A stretch of 64,000 nt of DNA from Gymnothorax reevesii. Lineage: Eukaryota; Chordata; Actinopteri; Anguilliformes; Muraenidae. Below the pieces are notes generated by a model. That model searched no databases. It saw only the letters and a list, made by a program, of their open reading frames with translations, and was not told the DNA's origin. A program made the position numbers and the translations under genes. This document shows, piece after piece, positions 24,001 to 36,000 of this stretch; the stretch's first letter is position 1, and each line of letters starts with the position of its first letter. The stretch lies in NCBI GenBank assembly GCA_029721435.1, contig CM056574.1, positions 69,731,501 through 69,795,500 on the forward strand, given 5' to 3'.

Positions 24001-27000
24001 ACTGTCACCCCGTTCGGCAGGAGCAGCTGCAGAGGGAAAAATTCAGGGTCCCAAAACAATTAAATACGAGCTACCATACAAAACCTCACAAATTTTAGTA
24101 ATATACTCAGCAACAAAAGTTTCTGTGAGACCACTTATGTGTATGTTATAAATGACACGCAAAGATCTCAATGCAATCAATATGTTTATTTAACAGGAGA
24201 AACACTGACTTTTCAGTGCCAACGTCACTCAAAACGAAAAATGTAATTTTCATGCGTCATGAAGCACTTGTCTGACGTCTAACCAATTGTGACCTTCACA
24301 CTTCAATACCGGGTGTGACTTCCTCGTGCCATGATGCAAGCAACGCATCTCCGGCGCATGGACCGAATCAGATGTGCCAGAAATTGCTGTGGGATGTCAT
24401 TCCAAATCTGACGTAGACGTTGTCGCAATTCCTGGAGTGTAGCTGGCGGGTTATCCAACCGCCGCAAACGTCGATCCATCTCGTCCCAAAGATGCTCGAT
24501 TGGGGACATGTCTGGGAATCTGGCTGGCCATGGCAGGACATTGACATGTTGTTGCATCAGATACTGCTGTACAATCCTTGCAACGTGTGGTCTGGCGTTA
24601 TTATGTTGCAGCGTTATTCCGGGACCATGCTGCATCAAAAACGGTACCACCAATGGCCGTAGCACTTCATCGCGATATCTTTGACCTGTCAGATTTCCAT
24701 CAATAACAAGCAAATCTGTTCTGTTTCTAGCCGTGATCCCTCCCCAAATCATGACACTACCACCTCCAAAACGATCAAATTCCTGAACACAGTTGTTGGC
24801 ATAACGTTCTCCACGTCGACGGTATACACGTAAACGACCATCACATCGGTTAAGCATGAATCTTGATTCATCAGTGAAGAGTACAAGATCCCACTGACGT
24901 TGGATCCACCGTCGATGTTGTTGTGCCCACTGTAGACGCAGTCGTCGGTGTTGTACTGTGAGTATTGGACGTCTTGCTGGCCGACGTGGGACAATGCCAA
25001 AATGACGGAGACGGCGAAGGATTGTCTGTGCAGACAGTCGCCTCAAACCAGGTATCGTTCTTGCAGTTATGGTTGCAGGTTGGAATCGATTTCGGAGATG
25101 GGTTGTTCGAATCCAGTTGTCCTGTCTGGGAGTGGTTACTCGTGGACGGCCGCTGCGAGGACGGTCTCTGACATGTCTTGTCTGCTGATGACGCTGCCAT
25201 AAGTTCCAAATGGTGTTTCGGTGGACATTCAGGCGATGAGCAACTTCCCTCAACTTCATGATTTCCATTTCAATGTTGTGTTTACGTGTACTGTTTCAGT
25301 CTGATATCACCATGTATGACAATTTCATAATTGCGTTATGAAAAATAATTAACAATATCACAGAATGTCACAGAAACTTTTGTTGCTGAGTATAGCTTAG
25401 AGACTATACAAAACACAAGTTTAACACATATGTCAGTCCCAAACAAAGCTGTTAATGAGTGTAAGTCCCATACATACCCCCTAAAATTTGAACTCTAGCC
25501 AAGGTTCCATACAAAACCACGAAAATGTAACAGTGCTAAAAGTTCCCATACAAATCCCCTCAAATTGGCCCATTGCGCGTTGGGCATTACAAGATTGAAG
25601 TGGGGTCTCACATTGCACATTAACCATACATGTGCAGCAGATGAACCGATTTAAGTTTGGTTGAATCTGTGAAGTCACATTAAATTGTATTAATAGGTAA
25701 AAATGCACAGCATTGCACGATCTTGACCAATCCAGCAGGACAGCAAATTGCTTCAAGTTTAATATGCGAGCTACCTTGCTAACCATGCTAGCAAGCATGA
25801 AAAACTTATTAACAATTCAAACAAAGCCTTGTAAAGGCTCGATTTCACCAATAGTTATGCTAGCAATGTTTGTTTTGTGTTTCTAGCTCAGCTGAAGTGC
25901 ACTGCACCGACATTACGTGCGCCTACTTTCATTCCATGGCTGCAATAGCCAGCCAGCTGGCTAGCTACTAGCGGTGTAACGATACAGTGGGGTCACGATA
26001 TGTATCCAGATACAGGGGGCGTGATTAGATACGTATCCCGATACACTATTAATTATTTTACTCCTGATTTTCTTTCTACTTACAAGTAAGCAGCAACACA
26101 AAGCTTTACTAAGACAAGGCTTTTGAAGTTTATTTAAAAGAAACGAAGACAATTAATTTACCTTTGTTACCACAGTGTGTTTACTGTTCAGGTCAATGTC
26201 TAACTTCAAAAATTGATAAAAGCGGAGTAAGTCACCACTACTCTTCACTAGAAGAAACAATCATATTGCAGACTCAATCAATCCTTTATTTAACCAAATA
26301 AACTTCCAACTTCAAACACAGTTTCGATGGAAACAACAGATACAACCATTGATGGCCGAGCTAGAGGAAGCCTCATATTACAAATCCATCCAAACCCCCA
26401 GACCTGCATCAGTAATAGGGCTGGAAATACAATGGTTTTTCTACAGCATGTTTTGTAAAGCGCCCCCCAAAGGCCATTTCTGCAGAGGTCCATAAAACCA
26501 ATACCAGGGGGCAGTTTGCGAAAAAATCTGAGATATCCATTATTTGGGCCATAATGAACAATGAGACAAAGGTAAAGTAAAATCCAAGACCATGAAGGCT
26601 CATTTGTGTTTCCACTCGGCATGGAATGACCCTACACTACATCTGCTAATGTGTGAGACCCCCACATCAACCCCTTAATGCCCAGCGCGCTCATCATTCA
26701 ACTGGCTAATTTAAGACTAATAATGGTCCCATACGAACCCACTCAAATTTAACAGAAGTGTTCATACCACACAAATCCCCTAAATTCAATACTCATGAAG
26801 GTCCAACACGTGCTGCGCATGACTACTCTTTTGTTTTGATCTTGCTGCGTTCAAAGGTTGACGGCTTTGCGTTATTGGCGATTTGTGAGGTTTTCATTAT
26901 TTAAATTCTTATATAAACTAGTTACATAAAGTCTTAACAACAAATGGTAATTTCGACTGTTCTGAAAATAAGCATTATTGGAAATATTGCAGTGCATTGT

Positions 27001-30000
27001 TGCTGCTGCTATCATTCTCTATAAGATTCTAAAAATAGATTCCCCCCCTTAAGGAATCGTTGCCCCCTTAAAGAATTCATGAAATCACTCCATCTGGGAA
27101 AACTTTCCTTGCGCTCATCCCTAATACAAACCCCTCAAATATAGCTCTGGTGGAGGTCCCATGCAGACCCCCCAAATTTGACACAAGTGTAGGTCCCATA
27201 CAATCCCCCTCTAATCTCACACATGTTAAACAAGCCCTTATGTGGGTGGTTTTTAGGTGGAGCGTCTCAATTTTAATGTTTTTTGGAGGCAGACTCCTTA
27301 CCCAGGATGTCATGGGCAGCGACGGTAGGGTCAGGGGCAGAGAGGGCGGGGCAAACAGGTTGGTCAGGTCCAGGTCTTTGAACTTCTTCCCAATGAGGGC
27401 TAAGGCCTTATCTACCTGCTGCTGCGTACCTGAGCAGGGGGAAAATCACAAAGTCATCGGCACTAGAAGATCTAAAACTTCTCTTTCTAGGGTAAAAGTA
27501 CTCACTAATTAACAGATCTGAAACTACACTTTGCAAGACAAATCAAGATGTCCCAATGCTGGACTGCCAATTTTTTAAAGTAGAGGACCATCACCTCCCG
27601 CGAGGGGGTATGTAGGCAATCACATGCCATTTTTTTTTCCTGAAAAATACTTTCGTACCTGAAGCAGTTTTAAACTGCAATCAAATGTTACAGGTCATTT
27701 GAAATGCGCCCTGGAAGAAAACAGTTGGAAGGCTTCCATCACTGTTTAAGGCATCAATTAACTAACCCTAGATCAGCCCCCAGGTACTTTTCCCAGATTA
27801 TGATCAAGCAATAAATTTAGCCGACATACCAAAACCTATACACAGACTATAATGATTAAGTGGTGATAATGAGGAGCAGAGAGCCCAAACAAGGCTAAAG
27901 TTTTAGACGGCAAGAATGCCAATAATCTGAATAATTACACAAAAATTTTAATTTACATCCCTCACTGAAGCATTGTCAGCAGATTATTGGAAACTAATTA
28001 AAACAATAACAAGACTCCTTTGAAGACAGTCTTGCATTTTAAGCCACTGAAAATATACACTAGGTAGAAAAACATTTAAGTGGATCAAACATGAACTTGA
28101 ATCAAATTATTTTTTGCATTCATTCAAATATACAAAAAAAACCTATCAAGCACGTTCCAGCAAATCAGTGCAACAAATTGGTGGCATTTTTACTAGGTCA
28201 TTGAAAAACACTTGACAGGACTTCTGGTCAGCAGCGACCGCATAGGTGCAGCCCCCGAAAGCCCGCTTCTTCACTTAATTGTGTATTATTTGGCCAGTAC
28301 TGTCTCCATGGTGTCATAAGTGAAGTATAGTACATTTCCATACCAAATATGAAAGTAATCGGTCAAAAATTGCAGCCTGCACCATGTCCATACGGAAATC
28401 CATCTTTTGACACTATTTTGCAGATTATCCAGCCGATACTGTTCCATGGCAACCAAAATCGCTAGGTGTCATAAGTGAGGAATAAAAAGTCCAAATGAAA
28501 GTAATAAGGGGAGAGAAAAAAAAGAACTCACAACCTGTACAGTGTCCACAATAAAGTGTGAACGTTTCAGCAGAAATTTGCGCATTATTCAGCCAAATGT
28601 CACCATGGCAACCAAAATCAATATATGTCATAAGTGAAGTGTAACACACGTCCATGACAAATATGAAAGTAATGCGTCAAAAAATGCAGCCCGTACTGAG
28701 GAAATATCTATGTTTTTCCACTAATTTGCATAGTATTGTGTGGCACGGTGGCACAGTGGTTAGCACTACTGCCACTACAGCAAGAAGGTCGTGAGTTTGA
28801 ATCCTGCCTGGGCCTTTCTGTATGGAGTTTGCATTTTCACCCCATGTTTGCGTGGGTTTCCTCCGGGTACTCTGGTTTCCCCCACCCACAGAACATGGAT
28901 CATAGGAACACTCCTGCCAGTACCCCTGACCAAGGAACTGGCTTTAGAATTGGAGTTGGTCCCTGGGCGCCGCTCTGTGGCTGCCCACTGCTCCTAACTA
29001 TAGGATGGGTCAAATGCAGAGGATAAATAACCCTACGGGGTTGAATAAAGTATATCTTATCTTATACTCTTCCAAAAAAGAAACTATATATATTGAATTA
29101 TTGATTACTTTCTTTTCGATGTGTTTTCCACATTTGTCAAAACATTTCATGTATAATAAATTGATGCAAACAACAATGCATAGTTTTTTTGGAAGAGTAT
29201 ATTTGGCCAGTACTGTCACTATGGCAACCAGAACCGATAGGTGTCATAAGTGAAGTATAACACATGTCCATACTAAATATGAAGTTATAGCCTGTCCTGC
29301 GTCCACAAGGAAATGTCTATGTTTTGCCACTAATTTGCATATGATTCGATACAGTCACCATGGTGACTAAAATCGATGTGTCATAAGTGAAATATAACCA
29401 AAGTCCATACAAAATATGAAAGTAACTGGTCAAAAATTACAGCCTGTAGAGCTTCCAAAAGGAAGTGTCTATGGACATAGATGCAGCGGCGGAGACAATA
29501 CGCGTGAATCCATAGTAGTCGCCCGACTTCGTCCAGGGACGACAATTAGAAAGCAACTCAGACCCCCTTCATTTACACTACTTTTAAGTAACAACATGCG
29601 GTGAAGGTAGACATTCTGGTAAGCATATCAGTCCTGACATAAAAATATTTCTTCAATTTGCATGAAATGGCCAAATGTAAGCCTAAAAAAATATGGCCAA
29701 CACATTCAGGCAAATCTGAGCAGTTTCAAATAAAATTTAAATTTCAAAATGCAATAAACAAAAATGTTATCTAAATAAAGTAGGCTGACAACCAATTCAA
29801 ATTAATAACTGAGTCAATCAACTGTTTCAATGGTAATTGGGCACAGTAAACATGAACGGGGTGAGAGTAAAAAGGAGTGAAAAGGTGATGATTCTGCAGA
29901 CCTTAGCATGGCTCCATTCAGCACATAGCCGATATATATGGATGTCAGTGAAGATTTTTCCGGAACACTTTTACATGCCCCAATGTATGGCAGCCGCATG

Positions 30001-33000
30001 TTTAAGACCGCATCAGGTATGATCCAAGGAAAAGAAAAAGAAAAAGAGCAAGCTTGCCTGACTGTCCCTTGGTGGCAGTTATTTTTTGTTTGCTCAGTAT
30101 AATTGCAATATTAGTAATCACGTATCCTTAAAGACGAACATGCTCACTTTGAGAGAGATCTGAAACTCCTCTGTGCAAGGCAAAGAGTCTCACAGTGGAA
30201 CAGATTTGAAACTCCAGCATGTCAAACAAAAACAATAAGACAGATCTAAAACTCTTACGTGCAAGATGCTCATGGAGTCACAGATCTGGCACTGCACTGT
30301 CTCAGGGCGCTTTCACACCAGGATAGTCCAGGGGACTCTGTTCGATTGGGTGAGTAATGCCGAAAAATTTCCCACCTTCATTTGGTTTTGTTCACTTTCA
30401 CGCTGCACTTCTGAAAGCGGACCAAACCGCCTGGACAACGTCTTGCAGTTACAACAGTTGCTCATTTGGGGCGGTATTGCCCGAAACAAGCACTGACCAG
30501 GAGGAAAAGAAGCACGAGGAAGAAGAAAACCTGGCTCATCAATTGGCCAGGACCGAAAACAGAAGTCCATCCCCTTCAGAAGGCTTGTTCACGACATCAA
30601 CAAACAATGGAGCAACACCAAATTTATGCGGTCTTGGGGTTTCTCTTTTGACTTTGGTGTTCAAACCTAAGTGGTTCTTCACAAAAAGCTGCCCAGTATG
30701 AGCAGCATGCGAGGCAACTTGCGATCCTTTGGTTCACTTCATCTCTTTGGTTCACTGGATAGTCTACATTACACACTACAAGCGAACCACACCAGGGTTC
30801 GCTTGCAAGCAAACAGAGATCCAAGTTTCCAAGCGAACCAGGGTTTGGTTGTTTGGTCCGCACCAGAGTTCAGATGAGCTTTTGCACCAGCCCAAACAAA
30901 GCGGATTGTCAGAGGAAACAAACTCTGGTCCGTTTAAAGCCAACCAAACAGCTTTGGTGTGAAAGTGCCCTAAGACAATGATGCTCGCTGTGAAACGTGA
31001 GACTCCTCTGTGTAAGATGGAGATGGTCACTTTGACGGATCTGAAACCCCTCTGGATGAGACAATGCAGGGCTCGAAATATATGCAACGAAAATTAACAC
31101 TCTGCGACCTCTGACTTGAAATGATCGCACCTGTGGGACCGCTTTTTCCCCCAATTAAAAGCCTCTTTTCGGGTACATTTGGTAGTCAGTAGACATGCAA
31201 ACCGCTGCTGCAGCTTGAATAGAGATGGGCGTATGTGCCGGACCAGTGCATGCATCTACTGGACAGACCGCAGGCGGGCGTACTGGAATAAGAATGGAGC
31301 GCACCCAGTGTGTTCCCTCGAGCTAACAGTGATTCCAACCAAAGCGGAGCTCAACATCCTAAACCTCAGCACTAAGTCTAGAATGGTTATATTAGCCATC
31401 AATCACTCCCATTTCGCGGTACTAAGAGTTAATATTGTAACTGTACACAAGATTTAGACGAAAAATGAAACAAAGAACAATAGAAGACTTTTTTTGGGTA
31501 CCGTTAACGTTAGAGGGAAGAAAAAAAAAAAACACGTCAGTGACTTAATTTACTGAAACTGAGAATTTCTGACGAACCGGCGGCGAAAAGAGTTTATTAT
31601 TTTCACAAAGAGTGGCTTCGACATTTTGAATGGCTGAGGTTAAAAGAAGGTGAAAAGCACTGTGTTCATTGTAAACATTATGGCCCGGATCTTGCGGATA
31701 ACAGTGCGTTAAACACTGGGTCCAAACACTTTAAATGTGAAAGTAACTCTGTACATGGAGAAAGCAAACACAAAATGCTGTGACAATGTGCGTGAACGAG
31801 TAGGCCCGGTGTTCTGTTAATATTTGCAACCTATCAAAATATGCTGCCTCGCGGTTCTGTGCTTGCTCAGACCTAAAATCTTTGTCTTAGTTTCTTCGCT
31901 CATATCTTAAGTAGCCTATCTGCAAAAATCATAAAAAGACCTTTTTCAGAGCGTCTTTAGACCTGTAAACTTTTATATATTTGCACGAACAAGTTTTCCT
32001 GAAAATGCAGAAATTAGATGACAACTAGTCGCGCCAGGAACTGGCTATTTGCGCCAGCATTGATTTTAGCTGCAATGTAGGCAGCCTGGGTTTAAAAGTT
32101 AAGAGAATTTCCTTGAATACAACACTTGTGGTGCTGTTTTGTCCATGATTGAATTAGCCAATTTTACTTGCAAAAACTGCTTCAAAATGCAGTTTTCACT
32201 TCATTACTTAGTTCGAAAACTGGCACATCATCTTTGTCACACAGTAAAACCAGTGTACGTGGAAAACAGACTCATTATTCACTGTGGTTTCAGAGGAGAT
32301 GTCTGAAATTACGCAAATCCCCAACTCAGTAATAATAGATGCCGCACGCTATCTATATATCTTAAAACATCAGCTTACGTCATAGTAAGCTAACAAATAG
32401 CAAAGTTACCTGTGTAGACTGATTCATATTGCAATATTAAGACAAAAAGAAAGACTTCACGACTTTGTCAGATCTGCATTTAACCCCAACACAGTTGAAA
32501 ATTCGATTCGGATCAGTGTGGATCGTTCCCCTCTTAACATATATTATCCCTCACATACAGTGAAGAAACATGGAAGGGTAGAGAGCCAAGAGACCCAATT
32601 ATAAATCCTGCCCTACGGATATGGCATAAAGCCAATGTAGTGGAAACTTTTGGTAATCAATGAACAAAACTTTCATATTGTTTAATAACTAATTTCTTAG
32701 AGACAGTTGTATTGTTAATGTGGACTGAAGTATTGCAGTTTTTCAAACTTAAAAAAAAATATATCGGTGCTTCTTAGATTTTGGTGTGTGTGCTCCTAAA
32801 TTTTGGCTCGCGCTGCGAACTTTTTGAACTTGGGAGCGCAACGCTACCAAGCAAAAAAAGTTAATTTCGAGCCCTGCAATGATGTTCACTCAGAAAAATA
32901 TCTTAGACTCTTCTGTGTAAGACTCAGACATCACGGGAACTCCACTGTGTAAGACAAAGATGCTCAAGGTGAGCCAGATCTTAAAAACTCCTCAGTGTGA

Positions 33001-36000
33001 CTGAGCAGAGACTTCTCTGCGTAATGCCTGGTAGAGATGCTCACAATGAGATAGATGGCTGACTCAAATGCTCACCCTCTATGTGACAGATCTGGAACTC
33101 CTGTGTGTAAGGCAGAGTAGAGATGTAGATCTTCGCTCCTGAACTCTGTTTCAGGAAGCTGACATATCTGCCTTGTTTCCCAATTAATCGGCCCACCAGA
33201 TGCTGCCAGGGGAACAGAGAAAAAATGTTACAGGCCTTGTAATCACCAACCAGAGCCAAAAAAGGTCAAAAAACCACTACAGCGAGTTCAATAATTTCGC
33301 CACTGTTAATTGGCATTTAGCCAATTTCTGTTCGGATGGGCATGCGCAGTCATTTTACTGAGTGTGGAGTGTGTGCGCGCACGTGTACATTCGTGTGAGA
33401 GACGTGTAATGTAACAGACCTTTGGCACCTCGATCTCCCAGATAACGAGCTCTGAGCTCTGCGTGCTTCCACTGGAACCATCTCCTGCCCCCAGAGTGCA
33501 GCCACTGTCCACACTGTCCATGCTGTTCACATCCGAACCTAGAACAGAAACCACATTGTTCACATTCTAACCTGGAGCAGAACCCATATTTTTCAATCAG
33601 AACCTGAAACTGAATCTATACAGTTCATATCTGAACCTAAAACGTAAACCATGTTGTTCACATCTGGAACAGAATCCGTACTTTTCAATCTGAACCAGGA
33701 ACAGAATCAATACCATTCATGTCTAAACTTGGAACAGAAACCACACTTAACATCTGAACCTAAAATAGAACTCATACTGTACACATCTGAACCTGGAATA
33801 AAGCCCTTGCTGTTCATATCTGAACCCGAAACAGAATCCATACTCTTCATATCTGAAACTGAACTTGAAAACAAATTGTTCACATTTGAACCTGACACAG
33901 AACACACATCGTTCTCATGTGAAGCAAGAACAGACCACACACTGTTCGCAGCCAAACCTGGAGCAGAACCAATACCATATGCATATGAACCAGGAAAACC
34001 TCCCACTGTTTATTTCAAAATGTGGAACAGAATCTACATTGTTCACATCTGAACTTCTCAGAACCTATATTGTTCACATTTGAACCTGAAAAAAAAAAAT
34101 AAAAATAATAATAAATAAAAAACACCACATTGTTCAAATGTGAATCTGGAACAGAACCCATACCACTCATCTAAAAACCAGAAGCAGAACCCATGCTGTT
34201 AACATCCGCACCTGATATAGAGCTCATACTCTTCCTATCAGAACCTGAAACAATATCTATATTGTTCACATCGTACCCTAAAACAGAGCCCATACTCCCA
34301 ACAATCAAACCTGAAATAGAATACATACTTCATATCCAAACCTGAAACATAAACAATACTCTTCACATCCAAACCAGAGACAGAACCTATACTGATCACT
34401 GCTAGGCCAGAAATAATCTGGATGAATGCAGTAAGTTACATAGCTTTAACAAAGTTAGTTAAATAAATCATCTCTCCAACTCAGACTCAAAGTAAGCAGC
34501 AGCCAAAGTACCCTGCTTCAATCCTCCATGCAATCCCACAGCACAGGTGAAAGCATTCCAGCGTCTCCATGTGCCACTATGAACTTATCAGTAGTGGAAA
34601 AACCAACACCTGCAGTATGTACAGGACCTTCAGTCATACCCCACAAAATCACCATTTATTCTCTCTCTCTCTCTCTCTCACACACATTCTGAGTAATCTC
34701 AAGGTCATTCCTAGTTAACAGGCCTGTAAGCAAACCACGCAAAACTACCCAATCATATTAGTTGGCCACAGCCAAGTTTAATGACCATGTACACTGCACA
34801 GAGTAATATCACCATTTTCTACACTCATGTTCAACACTATAACTCTGGATACACACACACAAAACACTAAGTTAATGTTTGTACTTGGACTCCTGCATAA
34901 TCTTGAATCTTCGTGCTATGAGGGACCCACAGAAAGGGTTCCAATCGCTGGTATTACCATCCCATCTCACGAGTGACCCAGCTGGGTAAGTTGGTGCTGT
35001 CAAGTTCACCTGCTGAGCCTCTGACTCACTTGTAAAACAGGCAACAAATGTGGCCCTGAGAAACAAAAATTGTGGCCCCTACAATGCGCATCAGAGGACA
35101 ACAGTTATTCAGCACTCCTATTGCCAGAGGAGGGACGGTGGAGGGTGCATAAAGCAGTTCTGATCTGTGACTGGCCAATCCAATTCGAAGATGCATAAGG
35201 CAAAGATTAATTGAAAAGGTTAGCTTTTCATATATTAGTCAGACTATGCACTCAACTGAAGCAAAATAAATGCTTTCACTTCATACAAACTACCAATCCA
35301 AAAATTCAGAAGATACCCTACTTCCATATTATTCAATCATTTACAACTAATACATACAATTACCACCATTTTGAATTTGTATGAATAGTTAAGATAACAC
35401 AAATAAAAAATAACATCGAAGTTCACTCAATAATCAAATAATTTTTCTAAAACAAAGGAGAAACACTAGTAGTATGACTGGAACATAATATTCAACAATG
35501 AGAACCTGGCTCTGGAATCAAGTTCAAATTTTCTTACAGACAAAAACCAAGCCAACAACAATAGCAAAAAGGCAGCAAATGCAGGCAGAAAACTATGATA
35601 TGGCCACCTTGCCATTCTTAGCAGGCCCAACAGTGGGAAAAAAAAAAAAACATCTGTTAATGACGTAGTTCCCAAAATCCCACTTGAGGGATGAACCATT
35701 CTGGAACAACAGCAGCTGCGACCGCTATACGCACCCAGATGTCGAAAGACTTGCATCTCATTTGCACAGGTCTTGACCCCAAAGACTGTTCAACAAGTCC
35801 GCACACCATTACACAGCACCAAGATTTACATCACTGACTCAAAGGGACTAACTGCAATCAAACAAAACACAACTGGGGGCAATATCATAACCATCAGCAA
35901 GTGATGCAGCAGCAATTAATGCAGTGCTTTCTGGGCTGCACCAGATGCATTTGAGGGGGAACATATGACATAGCAAGATACTGATGAGATTCCTGACGTG

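Larger units (their letters stand above)
28290..29480. repeat. about 145-bp tandem repeat, five units, interrupted
   Basis: Each unit holds 'caccatggcaaccaaaatcg', 'gtgtcataagtgaagtataa', 'acaaatatgaaagtaa', 'aaaattacagcctgta' and 'ccactaatttgcatag'. Units start near 28,300, 28,435, 28,575, 29,205 and 29,347. A SINE-like repeat and a MITE separate the third and fourth. Located in akap1 intron 3. Confidence 0.75.
30140..33060. repeat. minisatellite resembling akap1 coding exon 3 donor end
   Basis: Degenerate units of about 55 bp. On the plus strand the first reads 'atgctcac', 8 nt, then 'agatctgaaactcctctgtg' 'caaggca'. Coding exon 3 (33,069-33,112) reads 'atgctcac' (donor), 12 nt, 'agatctggaactcctgtgtg' 'taaggca'. 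Units near 30,140, 30,190, 30,245, 30,978, 31,005, 32,880, 32,930 and 33,005. The array is split by two DNA transposons (30,305-30,970 and 31,067-32,876). Confidence 0.75.

Noticed and set aside
23460..24059. 199-codon minus frame as a single protein
   Set aside because: Only 23,849-24,026 is exon (akap1 coding exon 5); the rest is TG-rich intron readthrough past a GTGCGT donor.
28290..29480. CRISPR-like array of spaced repeats
   Set aside because: Units are long and diverged, without constant short repeats and unique spacers, and the genome is vertebrate.
33707..34006. 99-codon minus frame with repeated GSD motifs
   Set aside because: It comes from the 33-bp minisatellite and does not join coding exon 2 in frame; treated as repeat, not an exon.
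33651..34052. 133-codon plus frame rich in SEPE repeats
   Set aside because: Antisense reading of the minisatellite.
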